DNA from: Orobanche coerulescens
Lineage: Eukaryota; Streptophyta; Magnoliopsida; Lamiales; Orobanchaceae
Direction: 5' to 3'
DNA: 64,000 bases
Assembly: GCA_033398695.1 (NCBI GenBank)
Contig: CM065806.1
Coordinates: forward strand, 49,191,001 to 49,255,000
In this document: positions 47,723 through 60,517 of the stretch, piece by piece
Layout of the letters: the number at the start of each line of letters is the position of its first letter
Numbering within the stretch: position 1 is the first letter of the stretch
Made by a program: the position numbers and the translations under genes
The notes under the pieces: model-generated
What the model was told of the DNA's origin: nothing
The model's database searches: none
The model's input: only the letters and a program-made list of their open reading frames with translations

Positions 47723-48249
47723 TGTAATACCCGCAATTTCGATTTCCGGTAATTTTCTTTTTTTTCGCGGGAGTCCGTTTTGACGACTCGCTCATGACCG
47801 TATTATCATTCTGAGAATGATTAATTCTGCACTTTTCGACGCCCGAGTTCGTTTCGGTATCGTTTTGTCGAGTTCCGTGTTCTTAAGCGGTTTTTCCGCA
47901 CTTGAGTTCGATTCTTGCGAATCTCATCCGAAACTGTTGTTTCGAGTTTCTCGTAAGTTCATTTAATGTTATTATTCATGTTGCGAGCTTCGTCTTGGTG
48001 TTTCGATCGTGTATCGTGTATTTCGGACGTTTTGGGCCATTTTCGTAATTTCCCAAAGTTCGGGGTAATTACTTTCCGTTGTCGAATTTCGAGCTTTCGG
48101 GTGGTCGGAATCGTGTGTTCTCTTAGTGCTCGAATTCGTCTTTGCGATTACTTCGTAACCGTACCTTCGATTTATATTCAGGTTCGGGTTTCGGGGTCGT
48201 TCGGGCCGTCGGAGTGGCCACGACCGAGTCACGCAGCGAGGGCTGGCTT

Positions 48250-48495
48250 TGGCCGAGTTCTGGCCGTAAGGTGCGATTCTGGCCGTACGTGCTCGGCAGA
48301 CTGGCCGGACGAAGGCGATTACGGCCGTAAGGCGTGATCCGCTACTGGCCGTAAGTGGTCGGCAGTCCGGGCAGTTTTGACGAATGCGATTCTGGCCGTA
48401 AGAACTGCCGAAATCTGGCCGTATGGGCCGAGTTACGGCCGTAAGGGACTTCCGGTTACGGCTGTAAGCGTCCGTCAGTGTCCGGCTATATAAGG
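48250..48495 (+). promoter_or_regulatory. GGCCGTAA palindrome array and TATA box, 5' LTR of C
   Basis: About ten GGCCGTAA/TTACGGCC words lie in 225 bp, ending just before TATATAAGG. In the 3' LTR (about 53910-54145, TATA 54149-54157) more of them are the full palindrome TTACGGCCGTAA; here several read TTCTGGCCGTAA. The position is equal to palindrome cluster 1 of A, B and D. Confidence 0.75.
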
Positions 48496-49482
48496 CATGG
48501 CAGCGGGTTTTTGCTCATTTCTTCACTTTTCTTGCGGCTATCGGACGGGTGCGACGGGAAATAGGGTTCTTGGTCGATTCTACTCAATTCCAAGGCATTT
48601 TGGAAGATTCTTGTTGATTATATCATCATCCAATCCGTGTTCTTAGTCGAATCAAGGTATATTTCTTGATTTTCCTTCAAGTTGACTTTTTGGGGAATTG
48701 TTCTTGATTTCGATTCTAGTCCGATTTTGATACATCGGTTGGCGTAATATGATGTTATTAATCGTGTTTCACGGATTGTATATCCATATATCGAGTTTGT
48801 TTAACTCAATTGATGATTGGAGTGTTCTTGGGAATTATTGTACATTTAGTGTTCGATTAAATGCCCCAATGAGTTCCTTTCGATAGTTTGTTGGGATTTC
48901 CATTGTTTTCGGCCTTGATTCTCGTTGTAATCATGTTTTATTATTCCCTACGGAAGATTCTAGGTGCTCGATGATTCCGATGTTGAATTCCGTTGATTGA
49001 TGATTCGTGTGGTGTTTTCCCGTAGTAATTTCGGTGCTATCACGTTCTTGATAGTGTTCGGGAGTTCGAGGCTATTCGACTGCATTTCCATCCGTCGTCT
49101 TGTTGCAATTGTGGTTTCGAGGCAAGTATCTTGTCCATACAATTCTTGTTTTGTGGATATGATAATTAGTGATCGTCTCTATGTGTTTGTTTGATCGTTT
49201 GATTTGAACTTTCAAAAGATTCGGTTTAGCCTCGTTAAAGGCTCACTTTCAAAACACGAGTGCTTTGTAAATTGTGTGGGTTGTAAGCGACTACGTGAAT
49301 CCTTTGGATATGTTTGGTGTTGATGTTATGCTTGGTAATGCATGTGTACATATATGGCTTCATTTCGGTGCATTGTGGTTTGACGTGGTGTTTTGCCTAG
49401 TGTTTGATGCCTCTGGGTGAATTGTTTGGATATCTTTGTTGCATTGTGCTATGTGTGTGATTGTGTGGATGTGGGCGGGGCC

Positions 49483-49890
49483 TACGGTGGCACATGGTAT
49501 GTGATCATGTGGACAGGATGCAACAAGCGATTGATCCAACCGTGAGAGCCTAAGAAAAACTACGGTGACACATGGCATGCGATCATGTGGTCAGGATGCA
49601 ACAAGTGATTGATCCAACTGTGAGCGCCAAAGATAATCTACGGTGGCACATGGCATGTGATCATGTGGCCAGGATGCAACAAGTGATTGATCCAACCATG
49701 AGATGTTGTGACTTGTGTTTCGCTAGCCAGCTCGGGAGGGTCCTTAGAGGACTCGGGTGGGATTTGTGGCTTCGTCCCGGTCCTAGGCGATGCTTGTGTG
49801 TGATTTGTTTCGCTAGCCAGCTCGGGAGGTTCCTTAGAGGCCTCGGGTGGGATTTGTGGCTTCGTCTCGGTCCTAGGCGATGCGCGTGCG
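49483..49890 (+). repeat. Two tandem arrays in 5' LTR of C
   Basis: The first array has about three units of about 60 bp with GTGACACATGGCATG or GGTGGCACATGGCATG and TGATTGATCCAACCGTGAG. The second has two units of about 80-90 bp with TCGCTAGCCAGCTCGGGAGG. They replace, at the same place, the array of the minus-strand C copies (13530-13915), which has a different unit. The same pair lies at 55145-55555 in the 3' LTR. Confidence 0.85.
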
Positions 49891-50654
49891 TGATTATGTT
49901 TTGTTGATTTTATGTCCGTCGAGGACACGTGATGTTGGGCTCTGACCCTGTGAATTGTTAGTGGTTTTTCTATTTGTGAAAATAAAACCTTTGGGCTGTG
50001 ACCCCTGTTGATTTTGGAAAGAGAAGGATTCGATAATCCTAAATGGTTTTCTATTAAAACTCCCGATGGCGTATTAAACCATTTGTAAATTTGTCTCTCT
50101 TGAATTATGAACTTTCGATTTTGGAATGTTTTACCTAAACTCTTGCTTCGGGAAGTATTTTCGTTATGTTTAAATCTTTGAGGATTCCGGATTATTATTG
50201 TTCTTGGAACTTGTATTTTATGGCTCGTATTTTTGCACTTGTACTTGCACTAGCAAAATAGTGGAATTTTGCTAGCCCCCGAGTAATCGGGGGTGGATGT
50301 TTGTATTGCATTCAGGTTTTGGAGCATAGCACAGGGTCGGCATGAAGGATTATGAAAGATGAACGATACTAATCACACGAGGACACGTATGTTGTCGTAT
50401 TGGTCTAGCTGTATTTTATTTCCGCTGCAATATTCTTTCCCCATTGCACGAGAGTGTGTTGTATTCGACCCCTGCGTGGGCATGTATTGTAATTGAGTTG
50501 TATGTATTTATTGAAAGACCAAATCGGTCTACTGAGTCATTTTAGCCTTAAAGTCATTGTTGAGTTGTTCGATTTTGTTACTAGCCTGGTAGAACCTTGA
50601 GGAAAGGTTCTATGACGTGTAATATCCCTGAGCGGATTGGGGGTGTTACATAAA

Positions 50655-50671
50655 TGGTATCGGAGCTTAGG
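50655..50671 (+). promoter_or_regulatory. Primer binding site of C element
   Basis: TGGTATCGGAGCTTAGG, four bases after the LTR, identical to the sites in B1, B2 and the inner C unit. Confidence 0.8.
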
Positions 50672-53343
50672 TTGTGGAAACCTAGGTTGTTGGGTCAAGT
50701 TGTGTCTATTGAGTTTTGTCTCGTCGGATTTTGTCTGACTGAGTCGTGTCGCGACGCGTTGTCTGAGTTCGTTGGTCGTGATTAGTATCATGGGGCAATC
50801 ATCATCTTCGTGCGACCTGTGGTTGTAAGTCTCCCTTCGTTGTGATAGTGCCTCGCCTGTTGCGAGTTACTGGTATGATTAGGTGTTAAGTGACGGAATC
50901 CTCCTATGGATTTTTATTTCGTGATATGTGGTTATTTGACTCTCATATTTTGTTTATATGGTGTCACTGGTTATGTACTCTTGACTGTTGGTTTCGACCG
51001 CTGCGTGTATATTTCAAGCTGATTTGTTCGTTTGCAAGTGTTTTCGTGAAACCTTGTGCTCAATATGTTATGGGAATGTTTATGGGTGCGATTTACTCAG
51101 TCCGTAAGGGCTTCGGATGGACCAGTGGTTTAGCCCCGGTCCTAAGCAAGTTTGAACTGCGATGTGACTGTCTGTTTTCCGGTAAAAGACATGTATTGTC
51201 TTGATTTTGTACGATTCGATGTGTATATTATAATATGTTTAAACGAATATTGTTACATGAGCATTTTTGGGCATTCTAGCCCATTGAATTATCTTTGAAA
51301 ACCTTGAGTATCTTAGAAAATAAATTTCGAGACGTACTTTTAAAATGAATTGTTTTCTCGTGGTACTTCCAAGGTGCCACAATGTGTTTCAAAATTCTTC
51401 TACCTCGAGGACCAAAATGTTTTGAGATATTTCCAATGTTTTAGAAACACTTTTACTTAGACCCGAGGGTCGAATATTCTGAAAGTTTTTCACTAAGAGA
51501 AAGTGTCCTCATTTTTATCAAATGCGAAATGGTTTTCCAAAGTCTCGATAATGGTGTTTGTACTACTTTTTGTAAAGTCATACTCAAGATCAACTGGTGT
51601 TTCCAAACTATTTTCAAAAGGTGGTTTTCATTTTTTTTTAAAACCTATCAATTCACGTTTGCGGTTTGGGAATGTATGTATGATGTTTGCTTTGTCGTTA
51701 TGATGTTAACTTCCGAATATGATCGAAATGGTGGCATGAACGTTGAGGCGTTGCCACGTATTTGTAGTACTAGCCCTTTGTGAGAGGTGTGAACTGGTAT
51801 TTACTATTTGTCGCCTCGTGGTGATTTGCGTGTTGTCGCACGAGTGTGAGCTGTTGAAGCTTGGGTTTGTACGTTTGTGTACATGTGTGAACGTTTCATG
51901 ATGTTTGTAATTATGTGCTGGTTATCGTTCGGGCCGTTGAGGTCGACGAATTATACCGTCGTTACTGTAATGTTTGTGTGTGTGTATTACCTTACGATGG
52001 TAATCGTTGTATATGATATGTGTTATGATTCGTTGTTGTGCTGAGTTGGCATCTCCTCTATGTTGTTTTGCGACGTTATGCCCCATTGTATCTAGCATTT
52101 GTATTTTCGGTATGCCGAGCCGAGGTGTTTCAACCGTGATATGCCGGGGCATGCACGTGTAAATTGTCCTTCTCGTCAGTAATGCATTTCAAGTGCGGAC
52201 TTGAGGGACACATAATTAAGTTTTGCGAATTGGGTACCGAGACTTTCGGAGTTTGCGCTTCAGCACAGATATCAGGATCGGCTCTGAGAGGCCCATGGGA
52301 GATTTTTCTGTCGGTTGCTTTTTGTGTTGTTACCTTGTTTCCGTTGTTGTGAGTTGCTGGGACGACATTTCTTTTATAAGAGGTCGGATGTAATACCCGT
52401 ACTATTTTTGACTTCTGCAGTTTCTCCTTCTAAATTCTATCGACTTGCACGTGTTCGTCGATACTTTTTGAACTTCTTTGATGTCTCGGTTGTCATCGTT
52501 CGAACTGGTTGTGACCTTGTTTAAGATCGATCTGTTTATCATTGTGACTTTTTCGAGTTTGGTTCGATTCTTGTGAACCTTGTTCGGAGGTAACATCTTT
52601 CACTTTCTACCAGTTCTTTTAATGTCTGGAGTTGAAGTGGGGACTTTGGATTCATTGTTCGACTGTTGTCATTCGATCATTGTTGTTTGATCGTTGTTAC
52701 TCGATCATTGTTTGTTTTCGATCGTTGTTGTTCGATCATTGTTATTTGATCGTTGTTGTTCGATTATTGTTGTTCGATCATTGTTGTTCGGTCGTTGTTG
52801 TTCGATCGTTGTTGTTCGATTGGGGTTGTCTGACTGTTGTTGCCTGATCTCGTACCTCGAAGAATTGTTGTTCACCGTTAGTCAGCTGTTTCGAGTGTGG
52901 CCGGGTGGGTCACCGAGCCGTGCATTGCGAGACGGTAGCTGAGATATTTGGGAATTGAGGTTGCGTCTCTGCTCCGAAAGGACACAGAAATGCCTAGTGT
53001 AGTTTTTGAGGATTTCGGAGTAGTCCGAATTGTTTGTGGTTGTCCTTGTGGATCGTTTGTGTGTTTATTTCTGTTTTCTTGATTGTGCGTGTTTCTTTGT
53101 AAGGGGTGCTTTGTATTTTGTGTTTGTTCGGATAATCGACTTGGTTGTATTATCTGTTTGATGACGCTTGTCACTTGTTGGTTTTATTATGTCTCTATCG
53201 GTGGTGTTGTGTTGGTCGTAGTGGAGCGTGTTTTCACGCCGTATGTCTCTTTGCGTTTCTTGCAGCGTTTTGCCGTTGGGCGCGGTTTTTGTGTATCTCG
53301 TTGAGTTTTCCTGGCGGGATGTTGCTCCTCCCTGCTTATTTTT
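50672..53343 (+). other. Non-coding internal region of C element
   Basis: No gene. From about 51260 to 52870 it matches the minus-strand copies; 50830-51240 differs from them. It contains LTR-start-like TGTAATACCCGTAC at about 52390 after the purine-rich AAGAGGTCGGA, and the GATC repeat array (52670-52830). The ORFs here are chance. Confidence 0.7.
52670..52830 (+). repeat. GATC-containing tandem repeat in C internal region
   Basis: About ten units on the theme TTGTTGTTCGATCATTG (14-16 bp), longer than the same array in the minus-strand copies. Confidence 0.8.
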
Positions 53344-53380
53344 AAGTTTCGGGACGAAACTTTTTTTAAGGACGGTAGTA
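53344..53380 (+). promoter_or_regulatory. Hairpin and polypurine tract of C element
   Basis: AAGTTTCGGGACGAAACTT at 53344-53362, identical to A1 and A2, then TTTTTAAGGACGGTAGTA to the LTR. Confidence 0.8.
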
Positions 53381-56309
53381 TGTAATACCCGCAATTTCGA
53401 TTTCCGGTAATTTTCTTTTTTTCGCGGGAATCCGTTTTGACGACTCGCTCATGACCGTATCGTCATTCTGAGAATGATTAATTCTGCACTTTTCGACGTC
53501 CGAGTTCGTTTCGGTATCGTTTTTTCGAGTTCCGTGTTCTTAAGCGGTTTTTCCGCACTTGAGTTCGATTCTTGCGAATCTCGTCCGAAACTGTTTTTTC
53601 GAGTTTCTCGTAAGTTCATTTAATGTTATTATTCATGTTGCGAGCTTCATCTTGGTGTTTCGATCGTGTATCGTTGTATTTCGGACGTTTTGGGCCATTT
53701 TCGTAATTTCCCAAAGTTTGGAGTAATTACTTTCCTTTGTCGAATTTCGAGCCTTCGGGTGGTCGGAATCGTGTGTTCTATTAGTGCTCAAATTCATATT
53801 TGCGAGTACTTCGTAACCGTACCTTCAATTTATATTCAGGTTCGGTTTCGGGGTCGTCCGGGCCGTCGGAGTGGCCACGACGAGTCACGGTCGGAGCAGG
53901 GCCTGGCCTGGCCGAGTTACGGCCGTAAGGTGCCGGTTACGGCCGTACGTGCTCGGCAGACCTGGCTGGACGAAGTCTGGTTACGGCCGTAAGGCGTGAT
54001 CCGTTACGGCCGTAAGTGGTCGGCAGTCCGGGCCGTTTTTGACGAATGCGATTCACGCCGTAAGGGCCTGCCGAGTACGGCCATATGGGCCGAGTTACGG
54101 CCGTAAGGCACTGCCGGTTACGGCCGTAAGCGTTCGGCAGTGTCCGGCTATATAAGGCCTGGCAACGGGTTTTTGCTCATTTCTTCACTTTTCTTGCGGC
54201 TATCGGACGGGTGCGACGGGAAATAGGGTTCTTGGCCGATTCTACTCAATTCCAAGGCATTTTGGAAGATTCTTGTTGATTATATCATTATCCAATCCGT
54301 GTTCTTCGTCGAATCAAGGTATATTTCTTGATTTTCCTTCAAGTTGACTTTTTGGGGAATTGTTCTTGATTTCGATTCTAGTCCGATTTTGATACATCGG
54401 TTGGCGTAGTATGATGTCATTAATCGTGTTTCACGGATTGTATATCCATATATCGAGTTTGTTTAACTCGATTGACGATTCGAGTGTTCTTGGGAATTAT
54501 TGTACATTTAGTGTTCGATTAAATGCCCCAATGAGCTCCTTTCGATAGTTTGTTGGGATTTTCGTTGTTATCGGCCTTGATTCTCGTCGTAATCATGTTT
54601 TATTGTTCCTTATGGAGGATTATAGGTGCTCGATGATTCCGATGTTGAATTCCATTGGTGATTGATGATTCGTGTGGTGTTTTCCCGTAGTAATTTCGGT
54701 GATATCGCGTTCTTGATAGTGTTCTGGAGTTCGAGGCTATTCGACCGCATTTCCATCCATCATCTTGTTGCAATTGTGGTTTCGAGGCAAGTACCTTGTC
54801 CATACAATTCTTGTTTTGTGGATATGATAATTAGTGATCGTCCCTATGTGTTTGTTTGATCGTTTGATTTGAACTTTCAAAAGATTCGGTTTAGCCTTGT
54901 TAAAGGCTCACTTTCAAAATGCGCGTGCTTTGTAAATTGTGTGGGTTGTAAGCGACTACGTGAATCCTTTGGATATGTTTGGTGTTGATGTTATGCTTGG
55001 TAATGCATGTGTACGTATATGGCTTCATTTCGGTGTATTGTGGTTTGACGTGGTGTTTTGCCTAGTGTTTGATGCCTCTGGGTGAATTGTTTGGATATCT
55101 TTGTTGCATTGTGCTCTGTGTGTGATTGTGTGGATGTGGGTGGGGCCTACGGTGGCACATGGCATGTGATCATGTGGCCAGGATGCTACAAGCGATTGAT
55201 CCAACCGTGAGAGCCTAAGAAAAACTACGGTGACACATGGCATGCGATCATGTGGTCAGGATGCAACAAGTGATTGATCCAACCGTGAGCGCCAAAGATA
55301 ATCTACGGTGGCACATGGCATGTGATCATGTGGCCAGGATGCAACAAGTGATTGATCCAACCGTGAGATGTTGTGACTTGTGTTTCGCTAGCCAGCTCGG
55401 TAGGGTCCTTAGAGGCCTCGGGTGGGATTTTTGGCTTCGTCCCGGTCCTAGGCGATGCCTGTGTGTGATTTGTTTCGCAAGCCAGCTCGGTAGGGTCCTT
55501 AGAGGCCTCGGGTGGGATTTGTGGCTTCGTCCCGGTCCTAGACGATGCGCGTGCGTGATTATGTTTTGTTGATTTTATGTCCGTCGAGGACACGTGATGT
55601 TGGGCTCTGACCCTGTGAATTGTTAGTGGTTTTTCTATTTGTGAAAATAAAACCTTTGGACCCCTGTTGATTTTGGAAAGAAAAGGATTCGATAATCCTA
55701 AATGGTTTTCTATTAAAACTCCCGATGGCGTATTAAACCATTTGTAAATTTGTCTCTCTTGAATTATGAACTTTCGATTTTGGAATGTTTTACCTAAACT
55801 CTTGCTTCGGGAAGTATTTTCGTTATGTTTAAATCTTTGAGGATTCCGGATTATTATTGTTCTTGGAACTTGTATTGTATGGCTCGTATTTTTGCACTTG
55901 TACTGCACTAGCAAAATAGTGGAATTTTGCTAACCCCCGAGTAATCGGGGGGTGGATGTCTGTATTGCATTCAGGTTTTGGAGCATAGCACAGGGTCGGA
56001 ATGAAGGATGATGAAAGATGAACGATACTAATCACACGAGGACCCGTATGTTGTCGTATTGGTCTAGCTGTATTTTATTTCCGCTGCAGTATTCTTTCCC
56101 CGTTGTACGGGAGTGTGTTGTATTCGACCCCTGCGTGGGCATGTATTGTAATTGAGTTGTATGTATTTATTGAAAGACCAAATCGGTCTACTGAGTCATT
56201 TTAGCCTTAAAGGCATTGTTGAGTTGTTCGATTTTGTTACCAGCCTGGTAGAACCTTGAGGAAAGGTTCTACGACGTGTAATATCCCTGAGCGGATTGGG
56301 GGTCTTACA
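53381..56309 (+). repeat. 3' LTR of C element
   Basis: It is nearly identical to the 5' LTR. It has a more complete GGCCGTAA palindrome array, tandem arrays at 55145-55555, a stem-loop at about 55933-55951 and ends GGGGGTCTTACA (one base changed from the 5' LTR). Confidence 0.92.
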
Positions 56310-58608
56310 CCTCCTATACATAATCATCATATCATATCATTCAAGAGTTCTTCGAGCACATGAGATATCCGAAATCACATTCAAAACTACATAGCCCGAT
56401 GTGTATATCATCATGAAGAAGATATCAATAACAACATCAACAATCAGACCAACCCGATAACAAGGATCATATCATACTTAATCTGGAATACAACCTCATA
56501 TCATGATTCATATGAAATCAACATAATTCAGAAATCCATCTTTCATCGGGTTAAACGAAACACAATTCTTAAAGTATGGAGAATCTTAATTAACATCCGA
56601 GAACTCTTATCAAAATCCCATTAAATCTCATATATCATCATCACAAGATAATCCAACTCGTTTCCTCACAAGTAATCATCCTTAAAAATGAACCACTATC
56701 AAAGGGATACGAAATTACATTATATAGATAAACCAAGAAGAAGAAGAACAATTGAACACAGAACCACAGAGACCGATATACGAAAGAGCAAAATTCTCAA
56801 AACGTTAAACAAATCATATACAATGGATCTCAACAAAACACAGCCGACCAGTGAACATACTCCTCGGAATAAGAACAACCATTCACAAACCGACGAACAT
56901 ATCCAATCGTACCTGGAGCGGGAATGACCACTCAATATCCAGAACAATCAGCATGGGGTCACCATCCCCAAATCTACACTTACAAAGAAATCCTTAAAAA
57001 ATCACTAATGTAAAAATCACACTACTACCATACCAATGGAATCACATAGCATATATGTCCCGATTTCACGAAATCCAAAGTTCCAAAATTACATCCTGTG
57101 CATGGATCTACAACACGCAGCATATTTCTCTTATCCAATAAATCAATCGATCATTCCTAGATAACCAAATTACCATACTAAAGTTCGAATCTCTTTTCAT
57201 CGTTCCATACTGAGGTCTTATCCAGTTTGTGAGTCACACTCATAACTTCACCATGATATGTACTATGCACTAAATGCGTATGTATATCAATCACATTTTC
57301 AAAACTAGTTTGAAATCACATAGTCTCCTCAAGAAGACAAATTTTTGAAAGTTATTTCAAAAATTTCAAGACTAAAAACATAAATTTTGGTAAGACCACT
57401 AAATCAATTTTCGAAAAATTAATCTGGCTCGCTAATGCCAAGTATTCGATAACAGTTTCCTTCGAATCCACACGATTAAACAAAATGTAATTATGCAAAT
57501 GTTCGACTACATCCATACTACTGTATACCAATTCGGTTCGTCACCAATTTCACTGACATTTCATCGGAAAACCACACGATAGAGTTCCAAGATCTTAATG
57601 TATAGACTCCGACAAAAACTCCTTTTCCACATATGACTCGCAACGTCAACCATTAAACCATCCTAGATCATCTCAACCATGCTATGACAAAACATTGAAA
57701 CAACTCAACACAGTGAAAGACTTCCCGAGAAGTTTTATTTGAATAAGTAAACCAAAACCCCGAAAAGCAGTAGGAAAATAGATAAATGATTGGTGAAGTG
57801 TTTTACAAATCTCGGGAGTTTTAGAAAATAGAAAAGCCTTTTGAAACATTAGGGTCTCAGCCCATATCTCGTTCCATATTACAGGAAGTATATAAAGTAG
57901 AAAACCCTTTTCGGACTCCAATTCCTTAGTTACAAAACTATTTCAAAATTGATTGGGTCTAGGCCCAAAAATTATTTTCCGTAAAACATCCGTAAAACAT
58001 TCATTTTGAAAAGTATCATTTTCAAATGCTCGAAAACATTTCCATATATCACAAAATGAACTAACATGACTACATGTTCTTCTCAACAATCCACAGTCCT
58101 TCTCCCGAATACACAATTCCGTTTCCAAATTTAACCGACATATTGATTCCAAAATCATAGTTTCTCAAATCATCAATACTGTCCCAATTATGTCACCTTA
58201 TACTGTAACGCGTAATATCTTTCTGAATCTCAAAACATATCAACTTAGAATGGCAATAAATCTCAATGCAATCCAAAAATCCAAATACTTACAGATCGTG
58301 AAGCCGACGATTCTCCATGATACTGGCACATGTCTCAACTATAGAAAATACTCGTCACAGATATTTTCAAAACACACGTTTTGCAAATACAGTTCAACTC
58401 GAGGACACAACACATCTCTATCTGAAGGAACACGTTAAAACCATTTGGAAAAGTTTACAACAACCCCGGTATTGCACTGGTAAATCACATAACGCACAAG
58501 CCCGAGTGAACAACAGAAACTCATGGCTCTAATATTAGTCAAAACGACAACTCGAATTACGCGACAAAAACACGACCCAACTCGACCTGACTGCCTAGGT
58601 TTTCTCAA
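56310..58608 (-). other. B2 3' LTR remainder fused to B2 internal region
   Basis: 56310-56752 matches B1 LTR at about 8200-8490. 56753-58608 matches B1 internal at about 4174-6024. The join at about 56752 is a deletion relative to B1. No coding content. Confidence 0.7.
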
Positions 58609-58625
58609 CCTAAGCTCCGATACCA
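58609..58625 (-). promoter_or_regulatory. Primer binding site of B2
   Basis: TGGTATCGGAGCTTAGG on the minus strand, six bases inside the LTR end at 58631, the same spacing as in B1. Confidence 0.75.
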
Positions 58626-58630
58626 TATTC

Positions 58631-60517
58631 TGTAACACCCCCAGATCCGACCGGGAATATTACAGCACCGTGGGCCCTGAGATGGAACCCACAAGGCTAA
58701 AGGAAATTTTCGCAAACATTTACAAATGCCCAAGAAGCAAACGACGGTACTATCTTTTAAAAACATTCGAAGACTTAATAAAATCCGTTTATCAAAACCG
58801 TCGTACAATCTCATTTGAATCCACAAGTTTCGAAATACCAAAAACTCAACAGTTTAAAAACATACGTTAAGTTATCGCTTACACGTACCGGCAAAATAGT
58901 TTAGAAAATGATTGCCAAAGTAATCTAAGTTACCAGATACCAATAGGCCATTTAAAAATACTCATACAGCGGAAAAGACAACCAATTAAAAATACTCTAG
59001 CAGCAAAATACAACAACTGATCAGGAAGCTGAAAACACAAATACATGCCCTAGCCAGTATCCTCCGGGAAGCTCATCTCTTCACGACCGCTACAAGCTCT
59101 ATATCCAAAGAACCTAAAAAGAAAGCCCACGACGGGGTCAGCCATAATATCCAACAATGGTAACCATCACATCACGTCAATAATTACATACCAATGTGAT
59201 ACTAAGTAAGAATACTACCAATGTAATCTTAACGCCATAACTTTACGAAAGTCCACGATTCGTAACCTCAACAATACAATAAACTAATACCAAAATATCT
59301 GTACTACATCTCAACAATGCCCAAGGTTCTCAAAACATTATCATAACTCACTGTTACGAAATTCACTAACTCTGTCAAACCCAATCTATCGAGTATCATT
59401 ATCAAATCTCAACACGAAAAGCGATTGTCCATTAAAGACATACACCAAGGGAAATACGGAACATACTTCACGTCAATCTAATCCGAGATCAGATCAATAC
59501 AACGTACGGACATGGTCCTAACATAAGACCTACAAATGCATACTCATATGACAACGTCAATATGCTCACATCAATAACGACATTGTATACTTATGGCAAC
59601 CCATAATATACATATGCACAACACAACATGATAAAATAAATGATGTGAATCCATATGATTTCATCAACACAACACTGGGTAATCCAACGATCCAGCGCCC
59701 TCAGCATAGATCCCCATGATGATCCCGTCGGACCAACACATGGTGGAAAACCCGTCCAACGATCCAGGGCCCTCAGCATAGATCCCCATGATGATCCCGT
59801 CGGACCAACGCATAGTGAACATCCGATCCAGTGTCCTCAGCATAGATCGATCGATCCCTTCGGATCAACACAACATAAATAATACAATTATGCATACACA
59901 TATGCAAATCAATATGTTCATCAACATGAACAACATATGAATCAATAACATGAACGACACTATGATAAACAACTAGGACAACCTCATGTTCAACAACATG
60001 AATGACAACCTGCATGATCAACATCATCAACACTAAACCGAAATCAAATTCAGATACTTGTCCCGAGTCCTTCAGGAGCAATCTCGATGTCAAATCATCA
60101 CCGGCAATTATCCTTAATGCTCGGCGATCCAAACGTACCATGGACTATAGATAATCATATCCTCATCTTTATCATAATGTTACCTCGATACCCGAATATG
60201 CCATTAACCGAAGTAAATCATATATATTATGATTTAACTCCCAGAATCAGAAAGACAACATATAATCCAAATCCCCAGAATTCGCAGTAATAATCATTGC
60301 TTTATGCATTATAAACGAAATGAAACTGAAACCATTTATTAAACATTATAACTGAGCAAGTAATAACTTGCCTCGATACCGATGAAGTCGTCACCAATCC
60401 CTTGTCGTCGCTTGTAAGTTCCTCGGCCCCGATCAATGCAATCCACGAGCATCCTCGAACTTGACCGTAAGGCACGATTCTTATCAATGGTCAATTATCG
60501 CAACCTATTGCAATAAT
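58631..60517 (-). repeat. 5' LTR of B2, truncated
   Basis: It matches 45347-47240 closely and contains the tandem repeat at about 59685-59852. Everything upstream of that point, including TATA and palindromes, is cut off at 60517 by the next fragment. Confidence 0.85.

Larger units (their letters stand above)
47723..50650 (+). repeat. 5' LTR of C element
   Basis: It begins TGTAATACCCGCAATTTCG and ends GGGGGTGTTACA. Contents in order: GGCCGTAA palindrome block (about 48250-48475), TATATAAGG (48487-48495), tandem repeats (49483-49710 and about 49720-49890), stem-loop (50276-50293) and a 34-bp end module starting TGTAATATCCC (50617). Confidence 0.92.
47723..56309 (+). mobile_element. Complete non-autonomous element C (plus strand), 8.6 kb
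   Basis: Two LTRs of 2928 and 2929 bp (47723-50650, 53381-56309) flank a 2730-bp internal region with primer site at one end and hairpin/polypurine tract at the other. The flanks CATCC (47718-47722) and CCTCC (56310-56314) are a 5-bp target duplication with one change. No gag, pol or other gene is present, so the element must move with borrowed enzymes. It is the best complete reference for the C composite at 10221-30711. Confidence 0.9.
45347..60517 (-). mobile_element. Non-autonomous element B2, split by C and rearranged
   Basis: On the minus strand: 5' LTR (60517 to 58631, its beginning lost to the fragment at 60518), primer site (58625-58609), part of the internal region (58608 to about 56753), then directly the later part of the 3' LTR (about 56752 to 56310 and 47722 to 45347, split by the plus-strand C element). 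A deletion has removed the 3' end of the internal region, polypurine tract and the first about 940 bp of the 3' LTR, compared with B1. It is inserted into the old gag. There is no coding content. Confidence 0.75.

Noticed and set aside
47966..48337. 123-residue ORF in the C LTR start
   Set aside because: It lies across U3 and palindromes and is not maintained in the 3' LTR.
49572..49907. 111-residue ORF repeated at 55237-55572, and reverse ORF 55303-55914
   Set aside because: Produced by tandem repeats in the two LTRs of the C element; no start context or domain.
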